A DNA stretch of 64,000 bases from Elephas maximus indicus (lineage: Eukaryota; Chordata; Mammalia; Proboscidea; Elephantidae), in assembly GCF_024166365.1 (NCBI RefSeq), contig NC_064822.1, forward strand, positions 106,140,823 to 106,204,822, given 5' to 3'. Shown here in pieces: positions 58,301 to 64,000 of this stretch. The position numbers and the translations under genes are program-made. Below the pieces are notes generated by a model. The model was not told the DNA's origin and did no database searches. It worked only from the letters and a program-made list of their open reading frames with translations. The stretch's first letter is position 1; each line of letters begins with the position of its first letter.

Positions 58301-61300
58301 TATCTCTAAAATATAAGGACTCCTTTGAAGAATTTCGTCTTTGTTAACTAGTGCTGCTTTAACAGAAATACCACATGTGGATGGCTTCAACAAAGAGGAA
58401 TTTATTCTCTTACAGTCTAGGAGGCTAGAAGTCCAAATTCATGGTGCCAGCTCCAGGGAAAGGCTTTCTGTCTGTCAGCTCTGGGGGAAGTTCCTTGTCA
58501 TCAATCTTCCCTGATTGAGGAGCTTCTCAGTGCAGGGATCCTAGGTCCAAAGGATATGCTATTCTCCTGGCTCTTGTTTCTTGGTGGTATGAGGTCCCCT
58601 GTCTCTCTTCTTGCTTCTTTCTCTTATATCTCAAAAGGGATTGACTTAAGCCCTGGTAGTGCAGTGGTTAAGCTCTAAGGCTGCTAACCAAAAGGTTGGC
58701 AGTTTGAACTCACCAGCTGCTCCTTGGAAACCCTACGGGGTAGTTCTGTTCTGTCCAGTGCGGTTGCTATGGGTCGGAGTCAACTCGATGGCAACGAATT
58801 TGGGTTTTTTTGACCATAACCATAATACTATTATCACACCTAAAAAATGATCCCTTGATATCATCAAGTATCCATTCAGTGTTTAAAATTTTCCTGATTG
58901 TCATTTATATTGTATGTGTGTGCATGTGTGCATACACACACCTTTTTTTAAGTTTGTTGAATCAGAATCCAAATAAGAACCATATATGTAGATTCCTTCT
59001 CCCCACCGTTGATTTTTAGCATATTGCTCACTTAACTTAAAAACTGTAGTATTGCTCTTTTTACAAAGGAGGAAACTGAGTCCTTGAGAGGTGAAGTAAT
59101 TTGCTTAGCATCACACAGCTAGTGAGCTTTTTTTTAGCTGAAAATCAACCCTGACCTGTCTGACTCCAAAGCCTTTGTGCCTTTTTGGAGTTAGAAGACT
59201 TTGGATTCAAACTCTGGCCAAATAGAGAGTTCTTTTCTCGTGTCATTCTACCTATTTTTCCCCTGAACCAAGTGTTTACAGTCCTGGGTAACCTAATTAG
59301 GATTCTGCTAATTTCTGTTCCACTCCCTTACAGAAGAGGAACTTTGAGCTTGCTACTGCACAGAAGGGGAGGAGATCGGGGCTTTAGTCCAGCAGCTCTC
59401 TGCTTAACCACAGCAGCTCCAGAAAAATCTTTTTCTTTTCACCTCTTCCATCACCTCCTAAGAGGGGTCCTGATTTTGGGGTCATAGTACACCTGCAGCT
59501 TTTACAGTTCTAAAGATCTAGAACTGCAGTGTCCAATATGGTGGCAACAAGCCACAATGGCTACTTCAATTTTAATTAAAATTAAATAAAATTATAATCA
59601 GTCCCTCAGTCACACTAGCCACATTTCAAGTGCTCTGTGTTCACATGTGGCTAGCGGTTAACCATATTGGATAGTGCAGTTATAGAACATTTCTGTCATT
59701 GCAGAAATTCTGTTAGCACTGAAAAATAATGGGCGGAGGCAATCATCTGTGGTTTTAACCTCAGGTTAAAATTGGGGGACTGGCTCCTTCTTTTTCTCTG
59801 TTGAGAACTCTCTCAGGATTTGGATTATCAGGCTTGAAAGGGGGGTGTGAGGACACCAGAGTTTGAGACCCTGAGTAATGACTGTTCTGTGAGGTTAGAA
59901 GAACAATGACAATAAGGGGGAAGGGACTACTACTAGCTAAAATAAAATCTGGTGCTTCTTTCCGTCTTTCATCTGCCAGGCCCACAGTCTGCACTAAATC
60001 ACTGGAATTGCTAGCAAAGTATATTCATCTCATTATAAATTTGTCTGTCTGCATTGTTCTCATTAGCTTCAGTTGGGGTCTGAAAGAGGAAGAGACCTTT
60101 CATTTATTTTCTATGAGTGTAATGGTAACTGTTGAGATGGACTCTTTAGATTTGTGAGTTCTGTTTATTTTTATTCCTAAATTTCTGTATCCATGTGTTT
60201 GGGTATTAGAATACCTGGATAAAATTTTACATGCAAAATTTTATGGCCTTGGGCATTTTTGGGGATGATGAGACTGGATTCTCATCCAGCGTTGGGAAAG
60301 GGAAGAGAACGTTTGGTGAAAGGGAAGGAAGGCAGTGTTCCTGGGGCCTGATGCAAAGAAAGAAAAAGAGGAGAATTCAGGAAGGCGACGTTCAGGACAG
60401 AGAAGCAGCCGGAAGGCGACGTTCAGGACAGAGAAGCAGCCTGGGGTTTTATTTTGTTATTTAAATTCAAGAGGAGTGGTTTGAACCACACTACTCCAAA
60501 GGAAGGCGAAATCTGCATTAACTGAAAATACCAGAGAAAACCTGGGAGAGGTAGAACCTGAGAAGAACCTTGAAGGATGACAGGTGGACTTTCCTTGGTT
60601 TAGCATTTTATTGGTTATATTTCCATGAAACCCCATCTAATTTCCACAGAAATAAATTCCAATTTCATGATTCAATTATTTTCTTGAAATGTTTTATTTT
60701 TCTTTTAAACACATTGACCAAAGTTGGTATTTCTCTTACATTTTGACCCTTGATTTCTTGATTGGTTTTCAACCAGATCTCTTCAGAATAACATGTTCTA
60801 AAGAGCTTCCATGTTTCACCAAATCATTTCCTCTGCCTGAAACACCTTCCAACCCTCAGGGAATTATCTTTTGGGACCAGCTAAATTAACTAACACCCCT
60901 TCTTTGCTGCCACAGTACAGTATTTTCTTCCTTTCCTCTATTATAACTTGTATTCCGTTCATTGTAGTTAATTTATATTCTCAACATCTAGTTCAGTCTC
61001 TGTTCCTTAGAGAGTACTTAATGTTTGGTGAATAGATATGATTAAATATAATCAGTTCTGAAATGTGTTTTTTAGTGTTAAGAACTCAGCTGTCTTATAT
61101 GCATAGGTGCAATATATATTTTGTTAATTGAATTTTTATTTGTTCTTAGATGTCACTAAGAGGATCTGCGCCAGTGACAATTGTACCTCTTCCTGGAGAG
61201 CAAGTACAGGTTCAGGGGGTCATCCAGACAGCTCAGTCTTCTGTAATTCACCCACCACACGTGCAAACGGTACAGAAATTCGAAGACTTAGTGGCAAGAG

Positions 61301-63619
61301 TGGGGACTTTTATACCCCGAGTCTTCGGACACACTGAAATTGCTATAGTTATGATATTATAAACCAAGAAAACAAAGTTGTCTTAGAAATTAGATTATAG
61401 AACAAATGAGGTAAATAGGAAAGTTTAAAAATTTCCTAGTTTCATGTGTATACTACCTAGTAAAAGTAGAAGACAATTTTTGGGAAAGTTACTGCTTAGA
61501 ATTTAAGAGAATGCAGGATTTTTTTAAAGGGAAACAACCTTTTGTCCCAGTGGTACTTCATGAAAAGGAGAATTCCGAAGTGCAAGGGTGATGATGTTTG
61601 AGTCTTAGAGAGGTAAAACAGTACCTACCTTTTGCTTTATGGAGGTCAAACAAAAGAGAGTTCTCTCACAGTAAAGTTCTCATTTTTATTTCTACATCTT
61701 CATATTAACACCTGATAACAGTCGGAAGAAAAGAACCATGTTAGGTTTCTTTTCTTTATACTGCCCATTTTATCTTGTGGCTGTGATAAATCCCAGAATG
61801 GCTTTGGTCGTCTCTGATTTTTAGAAACAGCCATCCTGGAAGAAAAACTGTATGCCTCATTGTTTCCTCTTGAATTATATCATAGCTGGCAGTGTTGTCA
61901 GCTCTAGAGCTACATCTAGCTATTTGTACTCTAGATAAGATTCTACTTTTATTGGCTGGTTCTGTCATTAAAGAAAAATATTTGATCTTAGTTCCAAGTA
62001 ACCCTTTAGTTTTAGAAATTATTTTCTTACTTGAATTCAGTGGGAGGCCTTGGAGTAGATTTAAGGACAACAATAAAAATAGGTAAAGGATTAGTTTAGA
62101 AATGGAATATCCAGCGCACTTGAAAAGACAGAAGTGGCAGATTTTTCTTAATTATTATTAGTTAATTAAGTAGCAACCAGTTATTTCTTTTCTATCAAAA
62201 GATAATAGATTTTATATGGTAAGGTATAAATGAGTAGTTGTATATTGGTGCTCATTTTTGAAGATATTGTAGTTTGTAAAACAAGCTTCTCTGAAAATTT
62301 AAGGTCTGAGTCTAAATAGTTTAGGGGAAGGCTTTCTGTAGACAGTGACTAAACGTAGAATTGATTTCATATGTCCCTTCTAGAAGCCTGTTGAGTTATT
62401 TTACTTTTAAATGAAGATGAAGCTTTAAATGAAGGTGTCACAATCCAGCTTTGGACAAATGTTGGAAAATGAAATACATTTTAAAAATTGAAAATAACTT
62501 TTCTCAATTATAAAATACTGCTATAGCTTAAAACTTGCATGTAGTTATTATGTTGACATAGTTCTAAATGGTTTATTATTAATATAGTTAACGTTTATTA
62601 TATGTTTACCATGTGCCAGGTACCGAGTGCTTTGTTTCAACTCATTTAATTGTGAAATGAGATAAAGCTAATTACAAGTTTTAAAATTGTGTATGTTTAT
62701 ACCTGCCTTTGCCAGTAACTTCACCTTGCTAAATCTAATTGTCTGTTCGTAGTTTTTGTTTTACTTCACTTGTTAGTAGCATTTAACATAGTTCATCGCT
62801 CCTTTCTCCTCGATACACCAGCTCCAGTAGTTTTCCAGGACACCTCCTTTGATTTTCCATCAGCCTCACTGGTGGCTCCTTCTCAGTCTCATTTGCTGGT
62901 TGCTCCACTTCTCATCAATCTCTTAATGTTAGTCTGTTTCTGGGTCAGTCCTTGGTTGTTTTCTCTATCTCTGTTTACTCCCTTAGTGAGCTCATCTAAT
63001 CTCATGGCTTTAAGGACTATCCAGAAAGCTACAACTCCCAAATTTATACATCTACTCCAGACTGCTTCCCTGAACCTCCTTAGGCTTGTATATCCAGCTG
63101 TCTCCTCAGTGTTACCAGTTGGATATCTGATAGGCATTTCAAACTTAGCGTGTCCAAAATCCAAATCAGATATCATTAATGACCAAAGGCTTTGAGTAAT
63201 GTGCATCAGTATAGAAGTGGGATGGAAATCAGATATGGGTCTTCACACTCTAGTGGAATAGTATTGCATTAATTTGGGGATAGACTTTCTTACTAGTTCT
63301 GGACCTGCTGTGTTATATTTTCTCTAATTAGTGTGGGCTCCTGGAATAAATTGTCTTCATTTCTGTTCCTTTTTTTAGGTCCTAGTATTAATAACCTTAG
63401 AGCTAATGTACAAATGAATTTGGGTGGCAGGAGACAGTTTTTTATGAAACTAAAAATTTGATTTAATTCTTTTTCCATCTGCATTGTTCATCATAGTAAA
63501 ATCAGTTGTGTTTTTCAGGCATCATCCTTATCAGAAAGTGAGGAGTCTCAGGACTCATCTGACAGCATAGGCTCCTCACAGAAAGCCCACGGGATCCTAG
63601 CACGGCGCCCATCTTACAG
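34288..63619 (+). CDS. ATF1: ATF1, N-terminal part (gene-level, 3' incomplete)
   Basis: Two coding exons join in phase 0: 34288-34380 (31 codons) and 63519-63619 (33 codons plus two bases). The product begins [18 protein letters not shown] and contains [20 protein letters not shown] and then ARRPSY. I recognise activating transcription factor 1, a CREB-family bZIP nuclear protein that binds cAMP response elements; the Ser in RRPS is residue 63, the known PKA site of the kinase-inducible domain. The Q2 and bZIP regions lie beyond the window. Intron 2 is about 29 kb and holds a candidate CREB-like exon at 61150. A CRE half site in the promoter would fit family autoregulation, but that is inference. 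Confidence 0.93.
34381..35000 (+). other. ATF1: ATF1 intron 2, first part
   Basis: AT-rich sequence after the donor at 34381; no repeat, RNA gene or exon recognised by eye. Confidence 0.4.
35030..36500 (+). mobile_element. Degraded endogenous retrovirus fragment (protease and dUTPase-like remains)
   Basis: In broken frames, a D-x-G protease-like motif lies near 35600, and a dUTPase-like block (GIVDPDY and a downstream LLIHN) at about 36300-36440. Stop codons and frameshifts interrupt all stretches, and an AfroSINE sits inside at 35659-35826. No LTRs identified around it. Age and class are not certain. Confidence 0.4.
35659..35826 (-). mobile_element. AfroSINE inside the retroviral fragment
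   Basis: Antisense: cagtgctgtcgagttgattc, ccccatagagtttccaagga, ttggttagcagccgtggcac and head ctacgccaccagggtttcc. Close to consensus, so younger than its host. Confidence 0.9.
36650..37790 (+). mobile_element. Old L1/HAL1-like region (low confidence)
   Basis: From about 37330 the text (gaaccagagtcaggatgact, gaattaccagatagtgaatt, ttaaagactccagtgg) resembles the 5' part of an old L1 or HAL1 ORF. The preceding stretch is like L1 5' UTR. Broken by stops. Confidence 0.4.
38122..40194 (+). mobile_element. L1, 5'-truncated (ORF2 C-terminal part and 3' UTR)
   Basis: ORF2 end (gataaataaattatggtaca, cgcaatggaatactacgcat), broken by several stops, and a 3' UTR of about 1 kb ending aataaaaattatta then a 14-base poly(A). 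Near-perfect 10-bp target duplication (gcgtgggaga / gcatgggaga) at 38112 and 40196. Same 3' UTR family as 32123-32934. Confidence 0.9.
40519..40718 (-). mobile_element. AfroSINE
   Basis: Antisense: ttgttagttgctggcaattt, ctcatggcgaccccatgtgt, tttcagaaacagatcgccag, head cttgccacccagggact. Longer form with the central block. Confidence 0.8.
40720..41970 (+). other. ATF1 intron 2, unassigned stretch with two poly(A) tracts
   Basis: No gene or named repeat recognised. Two A-runs (41540-41554, 41567-41580) are 12 bases apart. Part of 41000-41300 reads like the ancient sequence at 20990-22700 but I cannot align it firmly. Confidence 0.3.
41975..42385 (+). repeat. MIR followed by another ancient repeat
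   Basis: 41975-42170: agtcagaagacctagtttaa, ctggctttgttgcttactga (MIR). 42240-42385: taacatttattgatcgtcta, actgtgtgccaggtgcattt, the 'gtgccagg' ancient repeat. Confidence 0.6.
42386..43090 (+). other. ATF1 intron 2, unassigned stretch
   Basis: 42420-42830 contains a block (ggtttattaggaagtgctct, gtgatcaccatctgtgg) that looks like a widely repeated mammalian sequence, not identified. Nothing else seen. Confidence 0.25.
43706..43905 (+). mobile_element. AfroSINE
   Basis: gagtcctggtggcacagtgg, gctaaccaaaaggttggtgg, ttctgtaaagatttcagcct and gttgctatgagtctgaattg. Longer form. Confidence 0.9.
44645..44800 (+). mobile_element. AfroSINE
   Basis: gcatagtggttaagtgctac, gaggttggcagttcgaatct, gtcgctatgagtcagaatcg. 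First ~10 bases of the head missing, followed by T/G-rich tail. Confidence 0.9.
44845..45014 (-). mobile_element. AfroSINE
   Basis: Antisense, A-run then cattgccatcgactcggttc, cataagttttccaaggagtg and head actgcaccaccagggctcc. Confidence 0.9.
45024..45184 (-). mobile_element. AfroSINE
   Basis: Antisense and directly beside the previous copy: agtgccgttgagtcagttcc, tagggtttccaaggagtggc, head ctgtaccaccaggactcgtc. Three SINEs lie in tandem here (44645-45184), the first inverted relative to the other two. Confidence 0.9.
45372..48610 (-). mobile_element. RTE-type LINE, near full length, broken
   Basis: Read on the minus strand: 5' region (to 48610), APE-like endonuclease pieces (48071-47883 and 47917-47723, the latter with [11 protein letters not shown]), a linker (47553-47002), RT fingers (46949-46464, with [16 protein letters not shown]), the palm YADD at 46135-46124, and the C-terminal RT part (45988-45563). 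The 3' end is ttagGCGCCATCGTGTCGG-like (reverse). About 3.2 kb, the usual length for this family. Several frameshifts and stops make it inactive, and a 37-base SINE tail interrupts the endonuclease at 47902. Confidence 0.9.
47902..47938 (-). mobile_element. Extremely truncated AfroSINE (3' tail only)
   Basis: aaaaccaaaaaagcaaacct then agtgccgtcgagtcgat is the reverse of the AfroSINE tail. It sits between gtccttgta (47893-47901) and gtctttgta (47939-47947), a 9-base target duplication with one change, inside the RTE endonuclease region. Confidence 0.75.
48640..48730 (+). repeat. Unclassified LTR-like or L1-linked repeat end
   Basis: ggaatcatggcctaagcaag, cacagttcaatccataacat is a pattern known at the ends of mammalian LTR-like elements. 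It abuts the 5' side of the RTE copy. Confidence 0.35.
48973..49075 (-). mobile_element. RTE 5'-region fragment (second copy)
   Basis: Aligns with 48497-48610: ggtgaccctgcaggtatttg, ataccagtggcatagcttcc, cagcaacacgcaagctccca. Both also share the body of the SINE at 9365. Confidence 0.75.
50154..50340 (+). mobile_element. AfroSINE, head truncated
   Basis: gctgctaactgaaaggttgg, cgattcgaacccaccagcca, ttccgtaaagatttacggcc, gtcgctgtgagtcagaatcg. Long form, T-rich end. Confidence 0.9.
50345..51445 (+). mobile_element. Unidentified repeat-like insertion between old L1 pieces
   Basis: This block separates two pieces of the antisense L1, so it was inserted later. Its end (gtaaaaaaaaagatctgcct, ggcagtgggtttgtgttaat, cagcaacaacaaaaattt) reads like a retroelement 3' end common in elephant sequence as I remember it. 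The family is not known to me. An open stretch of 82 codons (50775-51023) resembles nothing I recognise. Confidence 0.35.
52069..52212 (+). mobile_element. AfroSINE
   Basis: ggaaaccctggtggtatagt, gctaaccaaaaggtcagcag, gggtcactttgagtcggaat. Short form with a small internal deletion. Confidence 0.9.
52708..52868 (+). mobile_element. AfroSINE, head truncated
   Basis: gactgcttaaccaaaaaggt, cagcagttcaaacctatcaa, gggtcactataagtcagaat. More diverged than the neighbours. Confidence 0.75.
53034..53224 (-). mobile_element. Small TIR transposon (MITE-like), copy 2
   Basis: cagcgaaacctgtgaaagct at the left; ccaactctcacaggtttcat at the right. Read against the reverse complement of 7055-7244 it matches along the full length with scattered changes. 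TA precedes the left end. Confidence 0.65.
53226..53434 (-). mobile_element. MER5A-like hAT-Charlie element
   Basis: Reverse orientation: aacaacctcagcactattgc, ttgtgggatgtttagaagca, and the end ttcagttgtgagccactac. Lies directly beside MITE copy 2. Confidence 0.7.
53553..53595 (+). repeat. (TA)n-rich microsatellite
   Basis: Alternating TA with two TTTA interruptions, 43 bases. Confidence 0.8.
54251..54322 (+). repeat. 36-bp tandem duplication
   Basis: Two 36-bp units; ggtgccatgtgtagttggtt and ggtgctatgtgtagttggtt start each, with few differences. Confidence 0.75.
54330..55975 (+). other. ATF1 intron 2, unassigned stretch
   Basis: Nothing certain. 55600-55740 has two nearby copies of a 'ccctgaagggagata' phrase (55651 and 55707), which may mark an old LTR or local duplication. 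No gene recognised. Confidence 0.3.
55979..56000 (+). repeat. (TG)11 microsatellite
   Basis: Pure TG dinucleotide repeat of 22 bases. Confidence 0.9.
56586..56737 (-). mobile_element. AfroSINE
   Basis: Antisense: ccattgtcgttgagttgatt, ccccatagggtttccaggga, ttggttagcagcccagcttg and head gtgctgccagggctcca. Confidence 0.9.
56738..58340 (+). other. ATF1 intron 2, unassigned stretch
   Basis: No gene. 56855-57320 has old repeat phrases (e.g. cagtgtgccagttggttaag, gatctgaagggtgaatagg) that look like ancient interspersed sequence; rest is AT-rich single-copy by eye. Confidence 0.3.
58345..58640 (+). repeat. LTR-like or ERV-derived interspersed fragment
   Basis: ctgctttaacagaaatacca, agaggaatttattctcttac, tctaggaggctagaagtcca is a common mammalian repeat pattern; the family cannot be fixed here. 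Directly followed by an AfroSINE. Confidence 0.4.
58650..58811 (+). mobile_element. AfroSINE
   Basis: agccctggtagtgcagtggt, ctaaccaaaaggttggcagt, ctacggggtagttctgttct, gttgctatgggtcggagtca. Short form, close to the others. Confidence 0.9.
59045..59165 (+). repeat. Ancient mammalian repeat fragment
   Basis: acaaaggaggaaactgagtc, tcacacagctagtgagc: same group as 865-1080. Confidence 0.45.
59527..59679 (+). mobile_element. hAT-type nonautonomous element
   Basis: cagtgtccaatatggtggca at the left and aaccatattggatagtgcag at the right are inverted termini; interior with tagccacatttcaagtgctc. Related to 18581-18902 at the termini. Confidence 0.6.
59700..61149 (+). other. ATF1 intron 2, unassigned stretch
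   Basis: AT-rich apart from a G-rich block near 60270-60420 with the 31-bp duplication. No gene or named repeat seen before the Q1-like exon. Confidence 0.35.
60380..60441 (+). repeat. Perfect 31-bp tandem duplication
   Basis: The unit ggaaggcgacgttcaggaca then gagaagcagcc occurs at 60380-60410 and again at 60411-60441 with no difference. Confidence 0.9.
61150..61275 (+). pseudogene. ATF1: Candidate cryptic or decayed CREB-Q1-like exon in ATF1 intron 2
   Basis: After a pyrimidine-rich tract and ttcttag, 42 open codons run in the phase set by the flanking ATF1 exons. The peptide contains [10 protein letters not shown] and [15 protein letters not shown] and ends HVQTVQ, aligning with the CREB1 Q1 exon (about 27 of 37 aligned residues identical by eye). 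CREB1 ends this exon after the same VQTVQ. Here the next bases are aaattc, so the homologous donor is absent; a GT at 61270-61271 (caaacg/gtacag) would end a 120-base in-frame exon but scores poorly. Canonical ATF1 is known to lack Q1. It could be a retained rare exon or a relic. Confidence 0.7.
61276..62570 (+). other. ATF1 intron 2, unassigned stretch after the Q1-like exon
   Basis: AT-rich; the frame of the Q1-like segment stays open 28 codons further, to TAA at 61360. No repeat family recognised. Confidence 0.35.
62575..63200 (+). repeat. Ancient repeat and L2-like LINE fragment
   Basis: 62575-62690 has tatgtttaccatgtgccagg (ancient repeat). 62760-63200 keeps weak reverse-transcriptase similarity ([15 protein letters not shown] at its start) as in L2/CR1 elements and ends with 'ggcatttcaaacttagcgtg'. 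Confidence 0.45.
63519..63619 (+). CDS. ATF1: ATF1 exon with kinase-inducible domain
   Basis: Acceptor gtttttcag, donor gtgagt. Reads [20 protein letters not shown] then [14 protein letters not shown], ending in phase 2. Acidic/Ser residues precede RRPS, the PKA/CaMK site that recruits CBP. Human ATF1 has Val rather than Ala at the first position, a small change created at the splice junction. Confidence 0.94.
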
Positions 63620-64000
63620 GTGAGTACCCTCTCCTGTCAAACCTTGCATGTGCTGTGTTACCAAATGATTTAGATGGTGGTGTGAAAAGCACAAATGCAG
63701 TCAGCATATGTAAAGCCAAAACCAACAACTATAAGGAAAAATTAACAAATCCTTCATTTGAATGAGAGATTCTAAGACACCTCTCTCAATAATTGATAAA
63801 TGAAGTTGTCAAGAAAAAAGATATAAAAGATTTGACCAACATATTTAGCAAACTTAATCTAGTAGACAAATGTACAGCACTACACCCAGAAATAAGAGAT
63901 CTACCGTATTTTTACGCAAATAGTATAGGCCTTCTACATTTGTTTGCTGACTGCTCCCTCCCCCTGTGAGGTATATTCATAAGCACGCTGTGCTCATTTT
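63620..64000 (+). other. ATF1: ATF1 intron 3, start
   Basis: Donor gtgagt at 63620. AT-rich; no repeat or exon seen before the window ends. Confidence 0.5.

Noticed and set aside
61128..61337. 69-codon frame overlapping the Q1-like segment
   Set aside because: It is in a different phase from the flanking ATF1 exons and has no CREB similarity; only the 61150 frame fits.

Overview
The window looks like nuclear DNA of a placental mammal, almost certainly an afrotherian and most likely an elephant. Coding sequence is split into short exons with GT/AG introns, and most of the rest is interspersed repeat. About 18 full or partial copies of a tRNA-derived SINE of the AfroSINE type are present (pol III B-box, tail with gtcgctatgagtcggaatcg-like sequence). 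Several copies of a BovB/RTE-type LINE accompany them, together with young L1 3' ends. The species is inferred from repeat content and memory of these families, not from a database search.

Two protein-coding genes lie head to tail on the + strand. Positions 11-16420 hold the last eleven coding exons of DIP2B (about 480 C-terminal residues, ending in the codons for VAYNM and TAA). A long 3' UTR follows, to a poly(A) signal near 20514. After about 9.6 kb of repeat-filled intergenic DNA, a CpG-island promoter at about 30.1-31.0 kb starts ATF1. Exon 1 ends at 30481, the ATG exon is 34282-34380, and an exon carrying the PKA-site motif RRPS is 63519-63619. The window ends inside the following intron. 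The order DIP2B-ATF1 matches the human 12q13 arrangement as I remember it.

Layout: 0-16.4 kb DIP2B exons and introns with MIR, L2 and hAT relics, one SINE that shares sequence with the RTE 5' region, and a 34-bp tandem array; 16.4-20.5 kb 3' UTR with an antisense AfroSINE, a hAT relic and an AU-rich hairpin; 20.5-30.1 kb intergenic with RTE copies, an LTR-like element and a duplicated segment; 30.1-34.4 kb ATF1 promoter, exon 1, intron 1 and coding exon; 34.4-63.5 kb ATF1 intron 2, containing a degraded retroviral fragment, a young L1, an old antisense L1 riddled with later insertions including a nearly full-length but broken RTE, and numerous SINEs.

The most interesting observation is at 61150-61275 in ATF1 intron 2: a 42-codon open segment in the correct phase, with a good splice acceptor, closely resembling the glutamine-rich Q1 exon of CREB1/CREM that ATF1 is known to lack. 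The expected donor GT is missing at the homologous boundary, but a GT six bases upstream would keep the reading frame. Second is a 34-bp array in a DIP2B intron, in which eight of nine units carry a 5' splice-site-like motif. I found no sign of an unknown bacterial-type system; this is a eukaryotic locus.
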